A stretch of 64,000 bases of DNA, from contig CP034975.1 in assembly GCA_004026145.2 (NCBI GenBank), positions 2,830,398 through 2,894,397 of the forward strand. Direction: 5' to 3'. The position numbers and the translations under genes are program-made. Shown here piece by piece: positions 36,276-48,100 of this stretch. This stretch comes from Takifugu bimaculatus (lineage: Eukaryota; Chordata; Actinopteri; Tetraodontiformes; Tetraodontidae). The stretch's first letter is position 1. Each line of letters opens with the position of its first letter. The notes under the pieces were generated by a model that worked only from the letters and a program-made list of their open reading frames with translations, was not told where the DNA came from and ran no database searches.

Positions 36276-39200
36276 CTGACGGACAGGGAGAAGTAGATCA
36301 GAGACGGCCGCAGCTTTAAGGCCAACGCTGCCGACCCGTTAGAGAAAGCCTCCACATTATCATCTCAGAATTCTGAATAAAATAAGACAAAGGCAATAGT
36401 TTGGAGGATTTATTGGGGGGGAAAAAAAACCTCAGAAATTGTGAGGAGCTTCCAAAACCTCAGTCTTTATTTTGTAGATACAGTAACGGACGTATGGATG
36501 ATTTCCCCCCCCCTGGTATTCTCTTCACCATGAAAAAAATAACATGCTATTCTCTAAACTCTACATCGAAACATCTTTGGTTACAGGAAGCAGCTGTGTT
36601 AGGAGCTCTACGTAGCGTAGGAATGATGGGAGCTGGATCTACTCAAGCATCAAAAACCTTTGTCTCCATGTGGACATACAATAATAACAGGTACAATAGT
36701 AATTAATAATAAACTGCAGGATTCATCAGCCTTTAAAGGTGGCAGTTTGTATGACATGCTCAGCTAACCAACGTGCACTAAAGTCTCTAGTGGTGCCTAC
36801 TTTAGGATCTCAGAACTGCCCTGCAGTCGGGGCGGATTTAGCCCCCTGAGGGCTTTTTTAGGTCGTTTCGTGTGAAGTAAAAATTCTGAGAACTGTAGAG
36901 GAGTTCCTGATGTGCTGTAGGACTGCTGAGGCTTTGAGTTGGCAAGAGAACCAAAGCAAAGTCTCAGGATCCAAAGTCCGGAGCGCCTTAAACTACCGTT
37001 CTAATGGTCCTGTTCACTCACCATGATGTGGCCTCCACCGGGAGTGTGGTGAGCATTTTCCAGGGAACCCACCTTTGCTTGGGCTTTGTCTCTGAAGTCC
37101 AATTTCACAGTCTCTATGCGCACGTTACCGCCCCCTGAGAACAGAAGAGAGGCATGAAAACTGCACAGAAGCTTTCGAGGCAGGAAGTCAGCAGACGCGC
37201 ACTCAGAAAGAGGAACGTCCAGCATGTTTGAGGTCCAACTTCTAAACAGCAGGACAGAGTTCTGTCCGTTGAGCCAAAGCAGCATCCTGCTTGTTAAACA
37301 TCATCACGACAGCAGCCCGTTAGCCCTCATGACCTCCTCTCCTGGCATCTGCTTGACGAGCAGCGGGGCTCTGCCAGTCAAGCCAGAACTCGTTCACACT
37401 CTTGGGCTGCACCTGCTGCAGATATATCTGGAACCGCACGTGCACAACTCGCCTGCAGCTTCTCAGCTCCCACAGAGGTGTGCGGATGTTGCTTCCAGGA
37501 AACACACACACTCTGTTGACCATGCATCAGCACTTGGAGCCATGTTTACTCGTGTTTGTGTGATGTGAGCGAGCAGCTACAGATGGAAGAGGGACTGATG
37601 GAACTTTATTAAAATCCTTTTGTGACTTGGACAAAAAACTCAAGGTCAGCGTTGTCATCAAATAGTCAGAAAGTGGCCGGTAGGGGGAGCTGCAGGACAT
37701 CACAACAATGTGTGTGCGCGCGAGTGTGTGTTTGTTTGTGTGAGGGGGGCTTCACATAAAACATCATCTAACCAGTCCACCTAAAGTGAAAAAACCAATC
37801 ATTTGCTAATTAACACTCGCTTCTCTCTGGTCCTGAATTATCCCTTTTAATAGGAGAGATTGTGACAAAACTACAGCTGCAGTCCTTCACAAATTTGTGC
37901 CACAACAAGATCCCAAGTGCTGACTGTGGATTTGTTTAAATCCTGTCTGTTTGACAACAGCTGCCTTAATTTCCATGCAGAGGAACCCCTGAATAGGAGT
38001 TATTGTACTATATAAGTCCCTGCACCTGATAAACCCTCATATTCAGTAATATCATCAGTCCTCCCTTTGAAAACTCCTTCTCAAAGCTGCTTAGTCGAAA
38101 AAATAATAAAATAAATCAAAACTGAGAAAGCGAATCATCTCTGAGAGTCTGTATTAATAGAAAAAGTTAATATCTCATGCGTGTCCCTCCCCGGCCGATA
38201 CCCAATCACAGCTTCATGAGCGAGGAAGCCAAAAATCCCAACACCTCCCACACTCCGGGCCTGCAGACAGATCCATGAGCTGTCAGTCCAAATGCAAACG
38301 CCTCTGACAGATCAGTTACCCGTCTTCATTAGACCGAGTGCTTGAGTCACTTTCATTGTTGTGTTTGAGTGGTACCGGTTTGGGGCCGCGTCCTCATTAT
38401 TGCCGCACGCATGCGTATATTTTTATTTCACGTTTTAGACTGCGTTGTGTCTCCATCGTATCCGTGTCTAGAGATACAGCCTGTATTGTTCCGTTTTCTC
38501 TCACACATTTTACAGCCAAATTTTCAATCTGTTGCCTCGCTAAGTTAATATTAGCCCCTGAAGGGAAGACGGGTTTTAGGAGCTAGCAAACTAGCAAAGG
38601 AAATGTGATGTGTAGCATTGAAAATGTGCACGACTGAACTCTTGAACCCGGGTAACAGTGACTCAGCTGACTCAGGCTCATGTTTGTCAACTTGGACTGT
38701 AAAAGTCACAGACTTGAGGCATCAAACCAATGTCATGTTTGCTTTTTGTTACCTGGCCGATGATGGATATTGTCTAGAGAGCCGCATTTGGAGGTCACAT
38801 GGCTCAGGTCAATCTTCTTGTTCTGTATTTGCACCTGGAAATGGGGAAAAAGTAAACAAAGGCATCGGAATGAATCAAAAACAAGACAAAACAAGGGCTG
38901 TTTCCCTCAGTTTAACACAAATCCAGATGCTTATTGATGACAGTAAACTGTTCCGTGCCATGGCAGATTCAGAAAACCCCTAAAACCATGGCAACGTGCA
39001 TATACGAATGACAGGTTGTGATTTAAAATGCACAGAGGAAATTGTCCATAGGGAGGAGACAATAATTCACATCTATATGACACACCCTGGGGAACAGAAA
39101 GATACAGAATAATTCACAGAAATGAGAGAGATCTACTGGAAGTGAGTTCTAAAACACAACACAAAGAGAAAAGACAAATCATTATGAGACTGATCACTGG

Positions 39201-42200
39201 GACATGCAGGTGGTGAGACGTCCCAAGTCAACCATTGAGCTTTAACTAGCGTGTATATAACCAGTGTTACTTAGATGTGTGTAATCCAAGAAGCAGGTCA
39301 TGAGGAACATGAGAGCAACACACTTAACCTGATCGCCTACGAGGACACATGCAAATAAAAGACACACGAGTGTTTAAAGACAGAGACGCGGTGGTTTGTG
39401 TCAGCGTGGGAGAACATGAGGCTGCCCGTCGCTCGTCTCCGGCAACGCCGCCGTTAGAACAGCTTCACTAAATTCATTATGTTCAAGAGATCTTGGTTGG
39501 ATGTTATTGTTTGCATCAGAGCAAATATTTATCTATGAGAATTATAGCATCACTTCATTATCCAAACGTGCTAAAGATGAAATTGTTAAAGCAGCTTCCC
39601 AATAACTGATTTATCTATTTGAGCAGAAATCTATAATTTTCTTTCCCAATATTATTTTTTTGCTGCACAATCTTAGTAAAGTCTCACTTTTACTCACACC
39701 TGAGCAGCACACGCCAAATATGCTAAACTAGTTTTCACAGTACACACTGTACCCACAACTTATCACCTAAGATGGAAGAGCTCCATGCAGTATGTCGCGC
39801 TGCCTCTTGTGCTAATTTAATACCCCCCCCACCTCCGCCATTTTTAATCCTTTAAGTCTCATGAAATAAACGTAAAACTCACAATTAATTTCTGTGATTC
39901 ACTTTCTCGATTTTCAAATTGTGCTCCGCCAGTCAGTGTAGAAATTAATTAAACGTCACAGAATGGACAGAGCGGAATGCTCATAATCCTGGCAGGGAAA
40001 TTAGCAGAGTCTGCTGGATTACCAGCGACAGGCCCTGTAATAAAGCTCAACTGGTGGAGCGCAGTGAGTCACCCAATCACCAGACGGAGGGGCAGAATTT
40101 GTCAATCCTGAAAAGGAAAGATGCAAAACTGCATCAAAATAATCCTGGAGGAGGAGACAATCAGGCTCTTATATCAAATCCCCACACGGGGACACAACCC
40201 AACGTGTCAAGAACGTAAACTGTGAAGCTAAAGCTGGATGAAAAACAGAAAAACGGTGACGTAACAGAGGACAGAGACACAGCAACCACTGACATTAGGA
40301 CAATGGACTTGCAGCACGAGACTCACGTTTCCACCTCCTGCCGAGTAGCCTCTCCTGTCCAAGGACCCACACCTAGATTTAACATGGCTATAGTCCATCT
40401 TAACATTGGGGATGAGAACCTGCAGGGGCGGAGGTGAGGAATGAAGTGGGAGAAGGCTTGGGCTTATCTGACATGTTCAAATGTTGTGCTCGTGGTGTCT
40501 GTGAGACTACAGCTGAGCTGTTCGGCACCAGTGTTGGGGGAGCTTCTGTGCACCAACACAGCATGGATCAGTTACCGTTTTGTGGTCATAGTTGTCATGA
40601 TTGGGGGGAAAGTTGCCCTCTGTTGCAGTTTTCTAACTTGGTGCTAACTATTAACAGCCCCCATTTCCTGCGGGGTTCCCCATGGTTCTGTTTTGGGTCC
40701 GCTCTTTATTTTACACTGTAAATGTTGAATTTGGGGTCTAATTTTTAAAAACTTGGGCAAAACTTTCACCAACTTTTCTGAAGCCTGAAGCCAAGACGGA
40801 GATATATTTGAGCTAGCTTATACCTAAACCGTAGGTTTAAGGTAGGCTTATTTTGGTATACATTACCCACCTCCATATCCAAATTTATTCAGTCTTTTAA
40901 GACTGTTGTAAATAATTTCTGTCTACGTGGCTCAGAACTGTTCAGAAATGTTGACCTCTGTCCCCTGACTCTTAAACATGGTTAAACTCACTCTGCCTGT
41001 GTTTAGATTGAAACCCTTCGTTTAGGTCAGAAGGAGAAGAAGAAAAAGCAGGAGTGAGATGCAGACACAGCAAAGTAACATCGAGTACATTTTACCCAGC
41101 AGCACATTGACAGCGAGGGGGAAGGGGCACTGGATAGGAAACACACATACAGTTAATCCTCCGATTTTGTGAAGAAGAGGAGCGAGAGACTGAGAGGAGA
41201 CGAAAACATTACATACAGCACTGAGGGAGATCATATTCTGAGGGAGTGGACGCAGAAACTTACCACACAAACATATGGAATCATCTCGATTGACGCACCT
41301 CGAGTGAAATACAGTGATGAAAATTCAAAGGAGCCTCTTTCCACCAACATTTCCAGGAATTTTTAAGGATATTTTAAAATTCCTGGAAATGTTGTTCAAA
41401 AGAGCTACTTTTTCCAGAGGAAGTTGGGAGACTTTTACCCTGGCTAATTTCAGTGGGAACGCACAGTGTTTGTCAAAAATTCTGGGTAAATGATCAAAGT
41501 TCCTGGAGTGGAAAAGGGGCTGTTCTTTTCATTTTGTTCAAAGTAAAGGATAAAATGCTTGGGCACCTTATTTGGCTACAGGCATACTGCTATACATCAT
41601 ATACAGTATATGAATAAAAGAAACCTCGTTTTATACAATCTAATCCTCTCCCCACTAAAACTGGACGAAAAATCACTCAGAAAATCATCATTCAGGGGAA
41701 AAAACAATGAAATAAAAGTGGTGCAGGAATAAAAATATGCAAATGTCCTTGTTACAAAAGGATCAAGCACAAAACATTACTCAGTTATGAACTGAATATC
41801 AATCAGCAGAATGGAGATGTGAATTGACAGAGGCTGCAGGTCTTAAGTCACACTGATTCTGTGAGATACTCCTGAGCTTTAGGGCACTGCGCTCACACTC
41901 AGAATGGAAATAAATTCTGCGACTGCCTACGACGGCTACTCAAGGTCACGTTGGGAACAGGAATTATGTATTCACCGCAGGGGGAACTTAAGGACAAAGC
42001 GATCAGCTATCACCTTAAACAGCAAACAACAATCTAACAGACACTCGGATTAAATTATTCCGGATTAGGATCAGAGGTAGAAGGGCATTCTGTCACCACA
42101 GAAGAGTACGTACATTCCCTTGATGGGGAGGGAGCTTCAGGTTATCCTTGGAGTTCAAGTATGACAGCGCATATCTGAAATCCAGCTTCTTGTTCATAAT

Positions 42201-45091
42201 GAGGGTCTAAGGAGATATGTTCAAAAAATAATAACAGAGGATTTTTACGCAGTGGCCCAGCGTTCGCCGCCACGCCACTCAACTGGCCCAATCACAAACA
42301 CAAACAAGTCAGGGGGTGTACCAGCAGGTCTCGGGTCCAGGTTACACTGTGGGCTGCGGTCAGGCTGAGAGTGACGGAGATGAGGCGCAGGACAGACTTC
42401 CAGATCCAAGAAGTTCTGCGTTTGGCCTCTGCTGCCGGATTTTGGTCCTTGTGCTTCTAAGAGGACAACCGTTCGACAGGTCAGTGGCCTGCTATGGTGC
42501 ACTACTGCTTGGAAACGGTAGGAAAAAAAAACTGGAACACAAAGCTGGAAGCTACAAAAGGTCAGGAGAAGGTTTCTAGTCGGTGTCAGATGACACCACT
42601 GGGGCAAGAAGATGATTGTGGAGGTCGATCAAACCCTAAAAGGACACTAAAAAGAAATGAAACAATTCTTGGTTTCTTCAATGCTGCCTCAATCTTGGGA
42701 AGGGAGTGTGTGTGTGTGGGGGGGGGGCTTGGATGAATCCAAGACACAATCAAACCAGCGTTGAATCCCAACTGATCCAGTAGCAACAGCATCATTTAAA
42801 TCTACTGCTGCCCTCATTTACAGGTTAGGTGGTCTGTTCCGAGTCACTTAATGTCTGTACCTTCTGGCTTAATGCTGATATAAAGCACGATTTCCTGTTG
42901 CAGCACCAGACAATATAACTAAAAACAAATGCACACATCTATTGTGTTCGGATGCGGGAATTATATAAATCACATTAAGCGGCTATTCACCTCCGCCTTC
43001 CCCTAAGGTGCTTTCGTTAAATCCACAAGACACAGGAGCAGCGCTTGTGCCACGTGTTTATCCACACACCACTAAAACTCATTAAACACACATTACGGCT
43101 TTAAGCCCCTTTTCCTCGTCACGCCATAAAGCTATTGCCTTAAAAGTCCGATTAAAGTTTCATTGTTATGTCTGGCAGCCTGCGTCCAAAAAGAAACTGG
43201 GACGATGGCGGTGCCCAGGCGTTCACCCCTGTGTTTGGACAAAAGCTGTCTCTGGTGTTCTGCATCAGCTCGAGGGAACCTTCTGCCACCCAGAGGTGGT
43301 GCAGACACGATGACACAGGCTGCAGCAAAGACTGCAAAACTGAAGCAAACAGAGAGGGATTCTTGTCCCTGTGTGTGTGTGTGTGAGACAGAGAGAGGGG
43401 CAAGTGTGTGTTATGTCTTTATAAAGTCAATCTGACCCTCTTATTGCCTTCTAGACTTTCTGTGCAGAACAACGGATCAGGAGCGGGCGTGTATGCTTCC
43501 ACGCCTGCACACACACACATGCCATCGCACCAAAACTCCACTTTCTCTGATTCTCCTCCTGCAAATGACGGCCAGTCGTTTGGAGCATTTTGTGGATGGA
43601 TGCACGGAGCCGCGCCCGGTCGAAACCATGTCAGCCAAGTGCTTAGCCTCCTAATCAGGTCATCAGCGGAAGCTTGTAATGGCTACCGACACGGTAGCCG
43701 TCTCCATCAGCGGGCGTCCTGCTGACTCCGTGTTTGCGGCGTGTGCGAGACGGCGCATCGTGGGCTCCCTGACATTGGACTGGGAAGGATGATGCGGATC
43801 CTGCGCAGCGGCAGAAAATTCGATCGGCGCTGCATAACAGAAGGGCTGCCCTCGTTTCACAGAGCTCGGGGGGGTGGTTGGGTGGTGTTGGGGAGGGCAA
43901 GGGGGGCGGGGGACTGCTCACAGTTCTGACACTCAGATGTTAAAGTCAGGTCAGTTTCCGTTCAAAGAGTTTTGGGGAGTCAGGAAAGGATTTTTGCTGT
44001 TTCTAGACGAGATTTGTCTGGAGAAAAGCCTCAAGTAATTATCCTCTGGATCAGTCTTAAAGACTGAAGAGAAGAGAAGGAAAGAAAAGAGCATTTTAAA
44101 AAGATGCTTTTAAACACTTCTGCAGCTTCAGTGTTTAATTGATGGACGGGATTTCCGTCTATCCCATCTCGCGGTTCTTTTGAAGTGGGGAGTCAGCAGA
44201 TTGACTGAAGGACCACCAAAGGAACGAAGGAGGAGGACACATCAGTTGGAAAAGAAGGGGGGGGTGGGAGCGAGGGTGCATGGGAAATGAACACATCAAG
44301 GCAGAGAAAAGCACCAAAAGATATTAGATAGTAACACGTTAGCGGCGACTTGCATTGCTGATTTCATGGTATCGACACGTCAAAGGTTTCATTGCTGAGT
44401 CGTCTGCTGACTCTTAGGAATCAAGCATGTGATGCTGATGATATTGTTGCCCAAGTAAAATAGTGGCCCAAGTCATTTTTTTATGAAAATGAGTTTTTGG
44501 CTTAATTATCACATGCTCTGTTTTTTTGTGTTTTCCCAAAAACTTTGAAAAAATGATTTGGGCCATTGTTTTATTAGGGTGAGGTTTTAATGTGGTAATT
44601 TACATGTAAAGGAGCCAAATGTTTTTAACATTATTTTGGGCATCAACAAATGACCTAAATTCCGCCCTCACATTTGAGACGTTTCGACAATCTTCCCGGA
44701 TCCTCTCGGTAGCCCAGATCTGCCTTGTAAAGCTCTCCTGGACAACACCGGTTTCCAAAATTAAAATCTCAGGAGGGTCAATTCATGCATGAAAACCTGA
44801 ACTGTGATGAGAGAGAGTTGAGTTGGGCTGAAGAAAATACCTTTTAAAAGCTCTATAGCACCTTTACTTCAAAACTTTGCCAAAATCCGAAGTTTAACAT
44901 TAACAAGGCTTAATTTTGCCAAAATCATGGGAAAAACACTCCATAGTTCTTCTTTGAGGCTTTCCATTGACAGTAACCTGTAGATCGGTTTAGATTATAA
45001 GATTAAATTAACATTGACAGGGAGCATGACTGTAGGTTTGATATGTATTCTTCTCCCTCTTCAAGGTTTTTTCACTTGCTGATTTAACTGG

Positions 45092-45157
<66 letters not shown>

Positions 45158-48100
45158 TTTGAAGAAGAGACGAGCAAAAACAGCAACCAAATAGTGGACA
45201 GATGGGAGGAAAAGGCAAGACAACAGAGGACAGAAGGGACAAAGGAGACAGCAGATGGTTACCTGTCCTCCTTTAGGCTGGTACTTGATATTCTCCGTAG
45301 ATCCGATCTTGGATTTGATGTTCTTGAAGTCGGGCAGCGGCTGGTTGATGATGCGGAGCTGCTTGGGAGTCGTCGCTGGCGATTTAGGCGGGGTGCGGAT
45401 CACGGCCACTTTCCTCTCCTGGGAAATCAGGCTGAGGGAGCGCGGGGTCCCAGGGGTCCTCGAGGATGATGAGTAGCTGGGTGGGGTACCTGGGGTGATG
45501 GCGGCGGAGCCAGGGGTGCGGGGGGTGGAGTGGCCACTGCGTGCTGAACGGGAACGCATGGACTCGGCCACTGGTGGAAGAAACATACAAGAAAATCAGC
45601 TCCAGACAAATTGAACACGTTGTAAATACATTTATACAATCTACAAATGATGTCCTGCCTGTCATGGAGGGGGCTCGTCCCGTCCTGTGTTCCGCCCTCA
45701 TCTCTGTGCGAAATGCTGCAAATCCAAGGAGCTTTATGAATAACCATGGCAACAGCCCAGACAAATGTCTTCGTGTGAACTAGTGACTAGTTATGCTAAC
45801 TAGCTAAGGTTTTTACATCTCTGGGTAAAAACCAAATCACAATTTGTAGTCATGTGACCTAGCGATAGTGAGCGTCGATGCACGCAGCTCATGTGTGATA
45901 TAAGCTGTAGTTGAGCAATCGACTTGAGCAGCTGCAGCTCACATGTGGGTCTGCGAGGAGCAGTGGATCCAGAGCTGGTGATGGAGGTGGAGCTCTCCTC
46001 GTGGTCATGGCACCCACGGCGACTCAGAACGGCGCCGTGCCGCGGCACCGACCTCTTGTCAGGGCTCCATGACCCACCGTCCTGTCGAAAAAAACAAACA
46101 CCACAGAAAAATAAGGAAGATCCTCCAGCGAGGCCAGATAAAGATACCAGATAAAATTAAGGAAATACATTTTTAAGAGTGATGTTTATGTTTAGTGCGT
46201 CTGCACACAGACGTCCTGCAGCTACAGCGGCACGGAGCTGCCTACCTTAGATCTGAGTCTCTGCAATACCGGGGAGCCTTGGGGCTCCGCTGAGGATGGT
46301 CGATGTCTATCTAATGAGGCTGTCGCGCTGGATATGGAGGTGGGGATCTTTGTTAATGGTGACTGAGGGGACTGGCACTGAAATGGGATGATGAGGTGGA
46401 GGCCAATGGGTGAGCAGCGCAGCAGCAAAATAAAAGACAAGGCGACAAAACAGCAAATGTTTTTTCAACAAGCTTCATCACAGCACAAGACAGATGCACG
46501 AGGAGAATCAAACAAGAAATTAGCGTCTGGCTTCAGCCGCTATTCATCGCAACAGCCATTCGCGCACGTTCGGCGTGAAATCGCCGGTAAAGGAACAGAA
46601 AGAGGAACATCTAACAGCAAAAAGAATAAAAAGAAAGAGCATAGTGGTCGCCGTTCTCAAGCAAGACTTTATGATGTGGTGCAGGTCACAGTCACAGAAC
46701 TCTAAATTGTAACGCAATGTGAGCTCACGAACAGAACGCTCTAATGACATGACATTTAAAAAGACACAATACTCGTCATTACAGCGGCAGAGGAGCAAAA
46801 TGGAGTCGCACAACTGTCGCTGGAAAAATGTCACACGGTGATTCACCGCCTACTCGCTAAAAACGGCCCTCTAAATGGATCTATCTCATCAGCGCGATAG
46901 CGGTGAAAAATCCATTAAATGATGTAACAATGGCAAACGCTGGACAAAAACTGCGGCGGGGTCCTGACAGAAGCGTTGGGGCAGAAAGTGAGTGTGAGTT
47001 TTGTCCCCTCGGGGCACTGAAGCAGACGAGATTCTGCTTTCAGTGATGATGGAACCTGCTCAGTGATTATACTTGGAGATGTTTTAATGGTTTTAAATGT
47101 ATTAAATATTCGGAGGCTCCATCTTTGGGCTGGTGGAGGATACTCACCGATGCTCTGTCGCGTGAATGTCTGACAATGCTGAGGGGCTGACGGCTGTCGG
47201 GTGGGGTCTCTGGAGGACAAAAGGACACCAAGTTAGAGGAAAACTATGAAAAATATGTAAAAATAATAAGCCCCATGCGCTGTATGCTTAATTAAATGTT
47301 CTAGGAGAATCTGAATGTGCTGCTGGTGCGGGCTGCTTCCTGCTTGCCAGCTTACTCTCTGCCAGGACTTGGCAAGATATCACACAGAATTGGAAATGTT
47401 GTGTTTTAAAGGGAAAAGAGTCTAATTATGGCAATGCGGCAGGATATTAAGCTTTCATCGCCAGTGACACAGAATTCATTTTATCGGGGCAAAATTAAGC
47501 GCAAACATCCTCTGCGACAGAGCGACGTGACGTTCGCAGTACACGGGGGTAGCGGTTGCCTGGCAACTGCAGGTTAAAACAGTTCAAGTAGATAATTCTC
47601 GAAATGGCCTGAGAGGTCAATGGCAGACGGGTTTTCACAAAAATCGACTCGGCCGTTCTTAAGAGACAACTGCCGGGTCGATCGATATCAAACGTAACGG
47701 AGCATCAAACCATAGAAAACGGTACAAAATGGCAGCAGAAACAAAAGCAAAGGGCAAGTGAAAACAATAGGATTGGAAAACGGGCACAAAGAAATGAGAT
47801 GAAACGTGACGATATGGGGGGATGTCAAAGTTTTATTGTTATGAAATGAAAGAAAAAAAACCCAGAGGAACTGATAAGTGAGGGTGGAGGACGGAGAAGA
47901 TGAGTGGGTTTGGGTGCTTTGGCGGCTCTCTTGACCAAAGCGCCACCTGTGAGACAGACCAGGACGATGGTGGGTCACCTGTGGGTCTCCGTCTGGGACA
48001 CGAGTGGTGAGCCGGGCGTGTCTGGCGCGCCGCCGGTTTCACCGCGCTCCTCTTGGATGGGGACTGGGACTGAGCGTCCATTTTACTGGTGAACTCGGTC

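Larger units (their letters stand above)
42207..45262. other. map2: map2 intron K-L (3.1 kb) with CpG-rich block
   Basis: Contains the inverted-repeat element at 44453, the AAT microsatellite and a CpG-rich stretch at about 43560-43900 that stands out from its surroundings and includes the short hairpin GGCTACCGACACGGTAGCC at 43681. No exon was found. Confidence 0.5.

Noticed and set aside
45008..45262. Minus-strand extension of map2 exon K with poly-Tyr
   Set aside because: It is intron after a good donor at 45263; the poly-Tyr is the AAT microsatellite and the next repeat exon is at 42206.
47949..47978. Apparent ~30-bp intron downstream of map2 exon H (GTGACC...CACAG)
   Set aside because: Too short to be spliced; exon H joins exon I in phase and matches human.
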